DNA of 64,000 bases from DAOMFB01 sp963721385 (GTDB lineage Bacteria > Acidobacteriota > Thermoanaerobaculia > UBA5066), in assembly GCA_963721385.1 (NCBI GenBank), contig CAVRJB010000016.1, positions 186,001 through 250,000 of the forward strand, in the 5' to 3' direction. The notes under the pieces are model-generated. The model worked only from the letters and a program-made list of their open reading frames with translations, did no database searches and was not told the origin of the DNA. The stretch's first letter is position 1, and each line of letters starts with the position of its first letter. Position numbers and translations under genes: made by a program. This document shows, in pieces, positions 1-8,143 of this stretch.

Positions 1-1
1 T

Positions 2-703
2 CTCCTCTGCCAGGGCTTCGGACTCCCCTGGCCGGTCGCGCTACCGCTGACCGTGGCGGGCGGTGTTCTTCTCGGGGCGGTTCTTCCCCCGCTCATCCAC
101 CGGCTGCCCGGACGAGAGGTGGACGGTCTGGCGCTGACGCTCGGCGTCGCCTTCATCCTCCAGAACCTCCTACTCCTCGGAGCGACGGCCACCTACCGCG
201 TGATTCCCGGCGGATACTGGCTGCAGACGGTCGAGTTCGGACCCGTGGTTCTCAGCCGCGTCACGCTCGTGGCCGCGGCGGCTGCCGCGGTGGCCCTGGC
301 CGTTCTCGACCTCTGGCTTCGCGTCTCCTGGACGGGATCGGGACTCCGGGCCGTGAGCCAGTCCCGGCCTGCCGCGGCCAGCCTCGGCGTTTCTCCGGGC
401 CGGATGGAATGGGTCGCGTTCTTCGCCGGAGGGGCGATCGCGGCCAGCGCGGGCGGGCTCGTTCTCCTGACGCGGTTTCTGACGCCGGGAGAGGGGCCCG
501 CCTGGACCCTCGTGGCGCTCGCCGTCGCCTTTCTGGCGGGCCGGCCGCAGGCGGGCGCCCTCATGGCGGCAGGTATCGCCCTCGGCGTCGCCGAGTCCCT
601 GGCGACGGTCCTCGCGGGTGGCGGGTGGCGCGAGGTCGTGGCGAGCGGCTCGGTCCTCCTCTGGCTCCTCGTGCGCGGGAGAACCCTCCTCGCCGATGCG
701 TGA
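2..703 (+). CDS. livH: Branched-chain amino acid type ABC permease (LivH-like), 5' end cut by window edge
   Basis: The frame is open from base 2 to the TGA at 701-703, so the N-terminal 60 or so residues of a normal LivH (about 290-300 residues) lie off the left edge. The visible 233 residues are almost all hydrophobic helices. Near the C-terminus, ARG-PQAGAL is followed by GVAESL, where LivH proteins have their glycine-rich cytoplasmic loop contacting the ATPases. The next gene starts inside this one (ATG at 696), so the two are translationally coupled. Family assignment rests on the helix pattern and on the LivM/LivG/LivF neighbours. The substrate is unknown; such systems also carry amides, urea and short organic acids. 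Confidence 0.8.
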   Translation, partial: LLCQGFGLPWPVALPLTVAGGVLLGAVLPPLIHRLPGREVDGLALTLGVAFILQNLLLLGATATYRVIPGGYWLQTVEFGPVVLSRVTLVAAAAAAVALAVLDLWLRVSWTGSGLRAVSQSRPAAASLGVSPGRMEWVAFFAGGAIAASAGGLVLLTRFLTPGEGPAWTLVALAVAFLAGRPQAGALMAAGIALGVAESLATVLAGGGWREVVASGSVLLWLLVRGRTLLADA

Positions 704-2321
704 GCGGACGCGCTTCCTTTTTTTCTGGGCGGTCGTTTTGGGAGCTTCCGGCATTGCGATCGCGACGCTGGGACGTTTCGGGCAGAGCCTCGTGGCCTTC
801 GGTCTTCTCTACGGCGGGATGGCGACGGGCTGGAGCTGGCTGCGCGCCACTGGCCTCATCTCCTTCGGGCACGCGGCGTTCTTCGGGACCGGAGCCCTGA
901 CGCAGGCCTTTCTCGTCACGGCCGGACAAGCCCCGCCCTGGCTGGCTCTCGGCGCGAGCGCGGTGGCCGGCGCCGTTCGCGGCGCTTCCCCTGCTGCCGG
1001 CCCTTCGCCTGGGACCGGCGAGTTTCGCCCTGGCGACGCTCGCCTACGCCGTCCTTCTCCGCGGCGTGGCCGCCAAACATCCCCGCCATCGGAATGGAGG
1101 GGTTCCTGCTTCCGGCGACGGCGGGATTCGCGGGCGCCGCGCTTCCGGTCGTGGTGTTGCTCGCCGTGCTGGCTTTCGGCCTCACTCTCGGATACGAGGC
1201 GTTTCTGCGGCCGGCCCAGCGGCCGCGCCGCCGGCGCCATCCGGCAGGCGCCCGAGACGAGTCTGAGCCTCGGGATCGACCTCGTCGGCGGGCGCTGGTT
1301 CCCGCTGACCGTGAGCGCAGCGGCCACCGCCGTGGCGGGCGCCTTGTATGCCCATCTCGTCGGGAGCGTCGAGTCGACCGTTGCCTTTTCGCCGACGTTC
1401 TCCGTGCTGCCACTCGTGATGGGAATGGTCGGAGGCGCCTTCCACCCGCTGGGAGGCATCCTCGGAATGCTCGCGCTCTACCCTGTCGACGAGCTGGTCC
1501 TGAGACCCCTGCTTCCACAGGCGCACACTCTGGCCTACGGCCTGGCGCTGCTCGGCCTGCTTCTGTTCCGGCCCGAGGGTCTCCTCAGGTCGCGGACCCC
1601 GCGGGTTCCTCGTTCGGGGGCGCTCCGAAGGCCGACTCACGACCCCTTCGCGCTGGCCGTCCGCGAGCTGACGGTGCGGCGAAATGGAACGGCCGTACTC
1701 AGGGATGTCAGCTTCGTGGTCGAGCCAGGAGAGATTCTCAGGGTTCTCGGACCCAATGGCGCCGGCAAGACGTCGCTACTCCTGGCCATTGCGGGGCGGC
1801 TTCCAACCGCCCGCGGGGTGATCCTCTTTGGCGGCTCTCCGTCGCCCCGCGGCGCCGCCGCGAGGGCCCGGCGAGGTCTCGCCCGGTCGTTCCAGGCCCC
1901 CAGGCCGTTTTCGGAGTGGACGGTCCGCGAGAACGTGGCCTTCGCGGCCGAGCGCTCCGGAGCCTCCGGAGAGGTGGACGGACTTCTCACGGAGCTCCAG
2001 CTGAGGGAACTCCGGGACCGAAGAGCGGGACAGCTGAGCGTTGGAGAGGGAAAGCGCCTCGAGCTCGCCCGCGTGCTCGCATTCAAACCCGGCGTTCTGC
2101 TCCTCGACGAGCCCCTGGCGGGGCTCAGCCCGGAGGCCGCCCAGCGCGTCTCCGGCCTGATCGAGCGGGCAAGCCGCAACGGGGCGGCCGTCGTCTGGGT
2201 CGAACATGGTCCGGCCACCGCCGGGCCGGCGAGCCAGGTCCTCGTCCTCGAAGGCGGACGGACCCGCTACCTCGGCTCCAGCTCAGGCTGGGAGGCCGTG
2301 CGCCGGGATCCGTCGACATGA
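696..2321 (+). CDS. Fused LivM permease - LivG ATPase of a liv-type ABC transporter, with three frameshifts
   Basis: Starts at ATG 696 (MRERTRFLF), overlapping livH by 8 nt. The N-terminal half is a LivM permease (GLISFGHAAFFG motif). From about 1640 the same frame runs into a complete LivG-type ATPase with Walker A GPNGAGKTS, signature LSVGEGKRLE, Walker B LLLDEPLAGLS and H-loop VEHG. No stop separates the halves, so this is a permease-ATPase fusion, an arrangement known in this family. The permease half is broken as read: conserved sequence moves to frame +1 near 972 (PFAALPLLPALRLGP), to +2 near 1085 (GMEGFLLPATAGF) and back near 1215. Three shifts in 250 bp of otherwise conserved protein suggest sequence errors, though decay is possible. 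Ends in an ATGA overlap with the next gene. Confidence 0.8.
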   Translation: MRERTRFLFFWAVVLGASGIAIATLGRFGQSLVAFGLLYGGMATGWSWLRATGLISFGHAAFFGTGALTQAFLVTAGQAPPWLALGASAVAGAVRGASPAAGPSPGTGEFRPGDARLRRPSPRRGRQTSPPSEWRGSCFRRRRDSRAPRFRSWCCSPCWLSASLSDTRRFCGRPSGRAAGAIRQAPETSLSLGIDLVGGRWFPLTVSAAATAVAGALYAHLVGSVESTVAFSPTFSVLPLVMGMVGGAFHPLGGILGMLALYPVDELVLRPLLPQAHTLAYGLALLGLLLFRPEGLLRSRTPRVPRSGALRRPTHDPFALAVRELTVRRNGTAVLRDVSFVVEPGEILRVLGPNGAGKTSLLLAIAGRLPTARGVILFGGSPSPRGAAARARRGLARSFQAPRPFSEWTVRENVAFAAERSGASGEVDGLLTELQLRELRDRRAGQLSVGEGKRLELARVLAFKPGVLLLDEPLAGLSPEAAQRVSGLIERASRNGAAVVWVEHGPATAGPASQVLVLEGGRTRYLGSSSGWEAVRRDPST

Positions 2322-3022
2322 AGGCGCGGCTCGACGTCCGGGATCTGGCGGGCGGCTATCAGGAGGTCCCGGTCTTTGCCGGCGTCGGCTTTTCGGTCTC
2401 CTCGGGCGAAATCCTGACGATCCTGGGCGCCAATGGCTCCGGAAAATCTGCGCTCCTCGAGACCCTTCAGGGCCTTCTCAGGACGAGACGCGGCGCCATC
2501 CTCCTCGACGGCGAGCCCGTTCAGGATCTTCCGCCGGAGGCCCGCGCAGACCGGGGGATGAGTCTCGTCTCGGACCGGCGCCGGCTCTGGAGGGAGATGA
2601 CCGTTCACGAGCATCTCCGGGTCGGCGCGTTTCGCGCCGAAGCCCGGCGGGGCTGGCGCCGCCGAGCCCTCGAGATCCAGGACGTCTTCACCGGCCTGCG
2701 CAACCGTCATCGAGCCCGGCCGGCCCAGCTGAGTGGCGGACTCCAGCAGCAGGTCGCCCTGGCCCGGTTCGGGATGGCGTCGCCCCGCGTCTGGCTCCTC
2801 GACGACCCCCTTCAGGGGCTCGACGAGGCGACGACGGCGCGCGTTCTGGGCTGGATCCGCGGGGCGGCCGAAGACGGGGCCGCCGTCGTCCTGACGGGTC
2901 AGCACATCCGGACGCTTCTCGACGTCGCGACGACGGCGAGGCTCCTCGAAGACGGCTCCCTCTTCCCGATCCCTTCCGGCGCCGACGGCCTGCGCGATCC
3001 GCGCGTTCGGCACCTGCTGTAA
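2318..3022 (+). CDS. livF: LivF-type ATPase of ABC transporter with altered Walker B
   Basis: 234 residues, ATG at 2318 overlapping the upstream stop (ATGA). Domain order is normal: Walker A GANGSGKS at about residues 37-44, signature LSGGLQQQ near 137, Walker B near 155. The catalytic glutamate after Walker B is aspartate here (WLLDDPLQG instead of LLDEP), which in other ABC ATPases usually slows or abolishes hydrolysis. The C-terminus is also unusual: TGQHIR replaces the typical VEQN. Together with the fused and frameshifted partner, this suggests a divergent or decaying transporter compared with the two intact liv operons further right. Confidence 0.8.
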   Translation: MKARLDVRDLAGGYQEVPVFAGVGFSVSSGEILTILGANGSGKSALLETLQGLLRTRRGAILLDGEPVQDLPPEARADRGMSLVSDRRRLWREMTVHEHLRVGAFRAEARRGWRRRALEIQDVFTGLRNRHRARPAQLSGGLQQQVALARFGMASPRVWLLDDPLQGLDEATTARVLGWIRGAAEDGAAVVLTGQHIRTLLDVATTARLLEDGSLFPIPSGADGLRDPRVRHLL

Positions 3023-3050
3023 GGGGCTCGGATCTCGTCTCACACGACTC

Positions 3051-3056
3051 TAGAAT
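3051..3056 (+). promoter_or_regulatory. -10 element TAGAAT placed for a leaderless transcript
   Basis: TAGAAT ends 5 nt before the GTG start at 3062. A start point 7 nt after the hexamer would fall on the start codon itself, and there is no Shine-Dalgarno sequence in between. The same spacing recurs at several genes in this window. Confidence 0.45.
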
Positions 3057-3061
3057 CTGGC

Positions 3062-3673
3062 GTGATCGAGCTGTCGGCTTTCTTCGGACCGATCGACATC
3101 TATCTCTTCGATCAGCTTCTCCGGGGCCGGATCGGCCCCGAAATGACCGTCCTCGACGCCGGCTGCGGAAACGGACGGAACCTGGTCTTCTTCCTGCGGG
3201 AGTCGTATCTCGTCTACGCCGTCGATCCCGACCCCGACGCCATCCGCGAGGTCCGGTCCCTGGCCGGGCGGCTCGCTCCGCGGCTTCCACCGTCGAACTT
3301 CCGGGCGGAGCCGGTCGAATCCAGCACCTTTCCGGACGACGTCGCCGACGCCGTCATCAGCAGCGCCGTTCTCCACTTCGCAAGGGACGAGTCTCACTTC
3401 CAGGCGATGCTTCGCGGCACGTGGCGCCTCGTCCGGCCGAACGGCCTCTTCTTCTGCCGCCTGGCCTCCACCATCGGAATGGAAAGCCGGTTCACGCCGC
3501 TGGGAGGGGGACGCTTCGCCCTGCCCGACGGCACCCAGCGGTTTCTCGTCGACGAACCGATTCTCCTCGCGCTGACCTCCGAGCTCGGCGGCGAGCTGGC
3601 GGACCCCCTGAAGACCACGGTGGTCCAGAATCGCCGGTGCATGACGACGTGGGTGGTTCGAAGAGTCGTATAG
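3062..3673 (+). CDS. Class I SAM-dependent methyltransferase
   Basis: 203 residues from GTG 3062. SAM-binding motif I is VLDAGCGNGRN at about residues 30-40, followed by an acidic residue at the end of beta 2 (YAVDPD, about residue 59) and a motif IV-like stretch (DAVISSAVLHFA). This is the Methyltransf_11/TehB-like fold; the substrate cannot be read from the sequence. It stands 40 bp behind the ABC operon but has its own likely promoter (TAGAAT 3051-3056) that would give a leaderless message. The thioesterase gene follows 12 bp after the stop. Confidence 0.8.
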   Translation: MIELSAFFGPIDIYLFDQLLRGRIGPEMTVLDAGCGNGRNLVFFLRESYLVYAVDPDPDAIREVRSLAGRLAPRLPPSNFRAEPVESSTFPDDVADAVISSAVLHFARDESHFQAMLRGTWRLVRPNGLFFCRLASTIGMESRFTPLGGGRFALPDGTQRFLVDEPILLALTSELGGELADPLKTTVVQNRRCMTTWVVRRVV

Positions 3674-3685
3674 TCGCGCACCACC

Positions 3686-4096
3686 ATGAGCGAACCTGCC
3701 GTCGATTCGACCGCTTCCGCACGCCTCAAGGTCGCGCCTTCCGATCTCGCGAGCGCTCTGAATCTCGAGCCCGGGGACGCGTTTCCGCCCGTGTTCGCCA
3801 CCTCCCGCATGGTGGCTCTCATGGAGGTGGCCGCCGCCCGGGTTCTCGGCCCCCATCTGGCTGCGGGAGAGCTCTCCGTCGGCGTCTCTCTCGAGGTCGT
3901 CCACACTGCCGCCACTCCCCCGGGGGCCACCGTGACGGCCACGGCGAAGTTTCTCGGCCGAGAGGGAAAGCTCTTCCTCTTCGAGCTCTCGGCGGCGGAC
4001 GACGCGGGCGAGATCGGAAAAGGGACGCACAAACGGGCGGTCGTCACCGCCGAGAGGATCGTCGCAGGCGCGGCCCGGCGTGGAGCGCAGAGCTGA
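3686..4096 (+). CDS. FlK-like hot-dog thioesterase
   Basis: 136 residues, ATG 3686. The central block (FPPVFATSRMVALMEVAAA, then VVHTAATPPGATVTATA) matches the fluoroacetyl-CoA thioesterase FlK family: single hot-dog domains with Thr, Glu and His around the active site. Most relatives act on unknown acyl-CoAs rather than fluoroacetyl-CoA. A TATAGT hexamer at 3668-3673 could be a -10 element leaving a leader of only about 6 nt. The downstream hydrolase gene overlaps this one by 17 nt, so the two are probably co-translated and may act on the same acyl substrate. Confidence 0.75.
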   Translation: MSEPAVDSTASARLKVAPSDLASALNLEPGDAFPPVFATSRMVALMEVAAARVLGPHLAAGELSVGVSLEVVHTAATPPGATVTATAKFLGREGKLFLFELSAADDAGEIGKGTHKRAVVTAERIVAGAARRGAQS

Positions 4097-4907
4097 GCCG
4101 GCGGTCCCGAGGTTCGAGGTCCTCGGTCGGCAGCTGGAATACCGCTGGATCGGACCGCGGCCCGGCGAGGCGCCGACGATCGTCTTCCTGCACCAGGGCC
4201 TGGGCTGCGCCGCGATGTGGCGTGACTTTCCCGACCGCATGGCCTCCGCGACCGGCTGCGGCGCTCTCGTCTACAGCCGGACCGGCCATGGCGGCTCCGA
4301 GGCCGTGCCGGGGCCGCGGCCGGTCCGCTACCTGCACGACGAGGCGCTCGAAGTGCTCCCCGCCGTCCTCGACCACTTCGGGCTCGGCGAGGTCGTCCTC
4401 TACGGACACAGCGACGGCGCGTCGATCGCGATCCTCTACGCCGGCTCGGGCCCGGAACTTGCCCGCGCCGGATCTCCGTTCGCGCGCTCGTCCTCGAGGC
4501 GCCGCACGTCTTCGTCGAATCCGTCCCCCGAGGAGATCATGCGAATCTCCCGGGAATACGGGACGACCCGCTTGAGAGAGCGGCTCTCCCGGTAGCATGG
4601 CGACAACACCGATTCGTTGTTCGAGCTCCTGGATCGACGTGTGGCTCCGGCCGGAGTTCAGGACGTGGAACATCGAGGAGGCTCTGCCGGCGATCGAGAG
4701 TCCCGTCCTCGTCATCCAGGGAGAAGACGACGAGTACGGAACGGTGAGGCAGGTCGAGGCCGTCGTGAAGGGAGTCCGCGGCCCGGCCCGATCGCTTCTC
4801 CTCCCCCACTGCGGCCACTCGCCGCACCCGAGCGGCCCGACGAGGTGCTCGAGGCCGCCAGCCGATTCGTCCGGGAGGACCCCGGTCCCGTCGGTCAGCC
4901 GGTCTGA
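4080..4907 (+). CDS. Alpha/beta hydrolase, broken by several frameshifts
   Basis: Starts at GTG 4080 inside the thioesterase gene. The first part reads as a normal alpha/beta hydrolase: oxyanion region FLHQGLG, then nucleophile elbow GHSDGAS (about residue 113). After about 4450 the conserved sequence changes frame repeatedly: RALVLEAPHVFVE in one frame, DNTDSLFEL in another, then IDVWLRPEFRTWNIEE and VLVIQGEDDEYGT (which holds the acid residue) in a third, then CGHSPH (the catalytic His), and finally RPDEVLEAASRFVRED ending at TGA 4905-4907. At least three or four indels are needed to restore the protein. The full set of catalytic elements survives, which favours sequence error over old decay. 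The end overlaps the convergent synthetase gene by 13 bp. Confidence 0.65.
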
Positions 4908-6925
4908 CGCAGAGCAACGCGGGCGTCCACGACGGTCAACCCCTTCTCGTGGACGATGACGGGGTTCAGGTCCATCTCGTCGATCTCCGGGTGCCGCGCG
5001 ACGACGCCGGAAACCTTGACGAGAAGGTCGCGAACCGCAGCGATGTCTGCGGGCAGGCTCCCCCGAACGCCCTTCAGGAGCTTCGCTCCCCGCGTCTCCT
5101 CGATCATCTCCGCCGCGTCCTTCTCTGAGAACGGCACGATCCTGAAGGAGACGTCCTTGAAGACCTCCACGAGCGTTCCCCCGAGGCCAAACATGACGGC
5201 ATGGCCGAACTGGAGATCGCGAGTCACCCCGACGATGACCTCGAGCCCGCGGCCGGCCATCGCGCTCACGAGGACTCCCCCCTCCCGAGCCCCGATTCGC
5301 TGCACGATGCCAGCGAGGTCCCGCCAGGCCTTCCGGACTCCGGACTCGTCCTTCACGTTCAGGATCACTCCGCCGACGTCGCTCTTGTGCGTCACGTCGG
5401 GGGAATTCATCTTCACCGCGACGGGGTATCCGATTTCCCCTGCTGCCCGGACGGCCTCCTCCTCGGTTCCAGCCTGCCTCGAAGAGACGACAGGCAGCCC
5501 CTCGCGCACGAGGAAGCCGATCGAGTCAGCCGGGGAGAGTGACCTCGTTGGGGACGACGGCGCCGGCGCTCCGGCTGCCGGAGGCGCCTCCACCGCCCGG
5601 GGCCAGCGATCGCCGGCGAATCGGACGTGACAGGAATACGCCTTGACGGCGCGCTCCGGCGTCGGAAAGACCGCGATCCCCTTCTCGTGAAGGAGAAGCC
5701 GCTCGGCGCGTTCCACGTCGGCTCCGCCGAGAAACGCCACGAGGTCGTTTCGGCCCGGCTCCAGGGCCGTCGAGGCGTTGGCGATCGGATCCCCGAAGAT
5801 CGTCAGGACGACGTCGTAGTGATCCCGTGAGGTGGCGATGACCTGTCGGAAGCGTTCGGCGTCGCCGTCGCCCGTCAGGTCGAGCGGGTTCCCGACGATG
5901 AAATGGGATGGCAGCGTCTTCCGCAGCTCCGTGGCCAGGGCGGGCGGGAGAGGGCTCACGCGGAAACCGTTGTCCGCCGCGACGTCGGTGGCGATGATGG
6001 CCGAGCCTCCGGAGCTGGTGACGATGAGCATCCGCGGGCCCGCGGGAGGAGGAACGTAGGCGAGGGCCTTCGAAAAATCGTAGAGCTCCTCGAGAGAGGC
6101 GGCGCGGTGAATCCCGTACTGCCGGAAGACGGCGTCGTAGATCTCGTCCTTCGTGGCAAGTGACCGGGTATGCGACTCGGCGGCCTTGCGTCCCTGATCG
6201 GTCCGGCCAGCCTTGAAGATCACGATCGGCTTCTTGCACTCCTTGACGGCAGAGAGGAACCTCGGAGGGTTCTTGACTCCCTCGATGTAGAGGGTGATCA
6301 CCTTCGTGTTCTCGTCCGCCGCAAAGAAATCGATCAGGTCGGCCTCGTCGACGTCGATCCTGTTTCCCATGCTCACGAAGGCCGAGAAGCCGAGCTTCTC
6401 CTCGGCGGCCCAGTCGATCAGGGCCGCTCCGACGGTCCCGCTCTGCGACGCGATGGCCATGGCCCCTTTTCGGGTGATGAGCGGCCAGGACGCGCAGAGG
6501 CCGTGGTGGGGGTAGTTGACCCCCTGACAGTTCGGCCCGACGACGCGGATGCCGCACCGCAATGCGTTTCGCGACACCTCCTCCTGGAGGCGGGCTCCCT
6601 CAGCTCCCGACTCGGCGAAACCCCCGGTGATGACGATGGCCGCCCGGACTTTCCTCTCGCCGAGCTGGAGAATCGCCTCGGGGACGGAAGCCGCCGGGAT
6701 GATGACGACAGCCAGGTCGGTGCCGGACGGAATCTCCCCCACCGATTTCACCGACGGAACCCCGAGGATCGTCTCTTCCTTCGGATTCACGGGGATGACC
6801 GGCCCTGCGAAGCCGGCGTCGAGGATGTTCTTCAGGATCTGGTAGCCGAGCTTTCCGGGCTTTGCGGAGGCGCCGATGACGGCGAGACCGTTCGGGCGGA
6901 AGAGGGCCTGCAGGGAATCGCTCAT
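4895..6925 (-). CDS. ADP-forming acyl-CoA synthetase (acetate--CoA ligase type), alpha and beta domains fused
   Basis: 676 residues. The N-terminal CoA-binding domain (GLAVIGASAKPGKLGYQIL from residue 13) is followed by the succinyl-CoA-synthetase-like domain with the phospho-acceptor histidine His252 in AESHTRSLA, then a proline/alanine-rich linker near residue 455 and an ATP-grasp domain (YPVAVKMNSPDVTHKSDVGG). All catalytic landmarks of NDP-forming acetyl-CoA synthetases are present. The enzyme interconverts acyl-CoA, ADP and phosphate with acid, CoA and ATP, so it can make ATP during acetate or branched-acid release. It is the last gene of a minus-strand run with two Crp-type regulators; its start overlaps the regulator's stop by 4 nt. 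Acetate is the default guess; aryl or branched acids are possible. Confidence 0.9.
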   Translation of the reverse strand: MSDSLQALFRPNGLAVIGASAKPGKLGYQILKNILDAGFAGPVIPVNPKEETILGVPSVKSVGEIPSGTDLAVVIIPAASVPEAILQLGERKVRAAIVITGGFAESGAEGARLQEEVSRNALRCGIRVVGPNCQGVNYPHHGLCASWPLITRKGAMAIASQSGTVGAALIDWAAEEKLGFSAFVSMGNRIDVDEADLIDFFAADENTKVITLYIEGVKNPPRFLSAVKECKKPIVIFKAGRTDQGRKAAESHTRSLATKDEIYDAVFRQYGIHRAASLEELYDFSKALAYVPPPAGPRMLIVTSSGGSAIIATDVAADNGFRVSPLPPALATELRKTLPSHFIVGNPLDLTGDGDAERFRQVIATSRDHYDVVLTIFGDPIANASTALEPGRNDLVAFLGGADVERAERLLLHEKGIAVFPTPERAVKAYSCHVRFAGDRWPRAVEAPPAAGAPAPSSPTRSLSPADSIGFLVREGLPVVSSRQAGTEEEAVRAAGEIGYPVAVKMNSPDVTHKSDVGGVILNVKDESGVRKAWRDLAGIVQRIGAREGGVLVSAMAGRGLEVIVGVTRDLQFGHAVMFGLGGTLVEVFKDVSFRIVPFSEKDAAEMIEETRGAKLLKGVRGSLPADIAAVRDLLVKVSGVVARHPEIDEMDLNPVIVHEKGLTVVDARVALRQTG

Positions 6926-7686
6926 GTCGCTCCTCGAAGATCGTGCTTTCCGAAGTCTATCGCGGCGTTCCGCCGGTCGCCGCTACCGGCCGGGCGGTAT
7001 CTTCGGGCCCCTCTTCGGCAGGGGCGAGGAACCTCGTCGAGTCGCTCCGAGTCGACGAGGAGATGCCGACCCTGGCGCTTCAGCAGCCCCATTCGCCGGA
7101 ACCGGTTCATCTGCTTCGATACCGTTTCGCGGGTGGTTCCGATGAGCTTCGCCAGATCCTCGTGGGTGAGACGGAGTTGAATCAGCCTCCCGCCGGGCGT
7201 CGGGACTCCGTGCTCCGCGCCGAGCTGGAGGAGCATCTTCCCGAGCCTCTGATACGACCAGGTGTGGCCGAAGCCCGCGAACCCCTGTTCGACCTTGACG
7301 AGCCGTCTCGACAGCAGCCGGATGAAGTTCCGGGCGACCGCGGGGAGGGAAGCGAGAATCTCCTCGAAGTTCTTCCGTGGGATGACGGTGACGGCGACGT
7401 CGGTGCCGGCCACGGCGTCGAAAGCCCGCCGTTCCTCCGCGAAGAAGAGCTCTCCGAAGATCTCGCCCGGTTTGAGCATGTGAAGGATGGTTTCGGCCCC
7501 GGTGTTCGAGACCGAGACGAGCTTCACCAGCCCTTCGTCGACGATGAACATGGCGTCGGCAGGGTCCCCTTCGGAGAAGATCGTCGCCCCCTGCGCGTAC
7601 CGGCGCTCGCTGAGCAGGCGGGCGATCCGGCCCTTGTCCGGCTCCGGGATCCCCGCGAACAACTCAAGCGCCGTCGGCCGGATCAC
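6922..7686 (-). CDS. Crp/Fnr-family transcription regulator with cNMP-type sensor domain
   Basis: Cyclic-nucleotide-binding fold (GATIFSEGDPADAMFIV to VTVIPR), dimer helix, then a winged helix with recognition sequence TTRETVSKQ. The Arg-Glu of this helix matches Arg180-Glu181 of E. coli CRP, which read TGTGA. The phosphate-binding Arg is present (ERRAFDA) but the neighbouring Ser of CRP is Ala, so the ligand may not be cAMP. There are no Fe-S cysteines, so this is not FNR. The GTG at 7686 is preferred because TAGACT at 7695-7700 places a start point at about 7688; TTG 7695 and GTG 7692 are alternatives. The last 37 residues look like an out-of-frame tail: one base shift near 7032 would give RFLAPAEEGPEDTAR, resembling the paralogue's end. 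Overlaps the synthetase start, so it is probably co-transcribed with it. Confidence 0.85.
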   Translation of the reverse strand: MIRPTALELFAGIPEPDKGRIARLLSERRYAQGATIFSEGDPADAMFIVDEGLVKLVSVSNTGAETILHMLKPGEIFGELFFAEERRAFDAVAGTDVAVTVIPRKNFEEILASLPAVARNFIRLLSRRLVKVEQGFAGFGHTWSYQRLGKMLLQLGAEHGVPTPGGRLIQLRLTHEDLAKLIGTTRETVSKQMNRFRRMGLLKRQGRHLLVDSERLDEVPRPCRRGARRYRPAGSGDRRNAAIDFGKHDLRGAT

Positions 7687-7694
7687 GCTCACCA

Positions 7695-7700
7695 AGTCTA
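7695..7700 (-). promoter_or_regulatory. -10 element TAGACT before the Crp-type gene
   Basis: Reading on the minus strand, TAGACT is followed after 7 nt by position 7688, two bases before the GTG at 7686. No Shine-Dalgarno fits, so a near-leaderless transcript is likely. It would give the full-length Crp gene its own promoter in addition to read-through from the upstream small gene. Confidence 0.4.
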
Positions 7701-7796
7701 GAACCCAGCGTCCCGCCGCTCAACGACCGGCGACGCACAGCAACCACCGACGCCCCTTTTTGGTGGAGCGTGCCGGCGGTCCACGCCCTCACGATC

Positions 7797-8012
7797 TCAG
7801 CCCGCCCGATGGACCCCTACGCCCTTCGGAAGGAAGTCGCCCAGTTCGGGCTCCGGAATAGAAACGCCCGTCCAGAAGAACCGCTTTCCGGCCATCTGCT
7901 GATCGGCGAGGTAGCCCATCAGGATCGCCCCGAAGGCGAGCAGCAGCAACACGATACCGCTCAGGAAGACGCCGGATTCGGCGACCACGACATCGAGAAC
8001 AATGCCTTCCAT
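7797..8012 (-). CDS. Small single-helix membrane protein, copy 1 of a duplicated family
   Basis: 71 residues from ATG 8012, chosen because GGAGGTG lies 7 nt before it; an in-frame GTG at 8021 is the alternative. One membrane segment (about residues 13-36, GIVLLLLAFGAILMG) is followed by a short polar tail. Copy 2 at 8608-8821 shares the start MEGI, the block LADQ..AGKRFFWT just after the membrane helix, and FLPK.VG..RA at the end. I do not recognise the family. Conservation of the tail rather than the helix suggests that the tail is the working part, perhaps binding a partner. It lies between the two Crp-type genes and has its own CRP-like operator at 8068-8083. Confidence 0.7.
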   Translation of the reverse strand: MEGIVLDVVVAESGVFLSGIVLLLLAFGAILMGYLADQQMAGKRFFWTGVSIPEPELGDFLPKGVGVHRAG

Positions 8013-8040
8013 CGTTGTCACCTCCCTTCTCTCCGCCAGA

Positions 8041-8083
8041 AATATGGTTCTGGCGATTGGGGCTGTCTATGGGACGTTTTACA
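8041..8083 (-). promoter_or_regulatory. Promoter with CRP-like operator of small membrane protein copy 1
   Basis: On the minus strand: half-palindrome TGTAA-AACGTC-CCATA at 8083-8068, then CATATT at 8046-8041 as -10 hexamer. The deduced start point is about 8034, putting the operator centre (8075.5) at -41.5, the class II activator position of CRP/FNR proteins. A 25-bp stretch around it aligns without gaps with the region upstream of copy 2. Confidence 0.55.
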
Positions 8084-8143
8084 TCCCCTCCCCGCCGTGA
8101 GAGAAGATGCACGGAGGGTGCCGGCACGGCTGCGCCGGCGAGA

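Noticed and set aside
1094..2317. Plus-strand extension upstream of livF in the same frame
   Set aside because: Only the stretch 1094-1215 is real (part of LivM after a frameshift); the rest is an alternative frame of the LivM-LivG gene. livF starts at ATG 2318.
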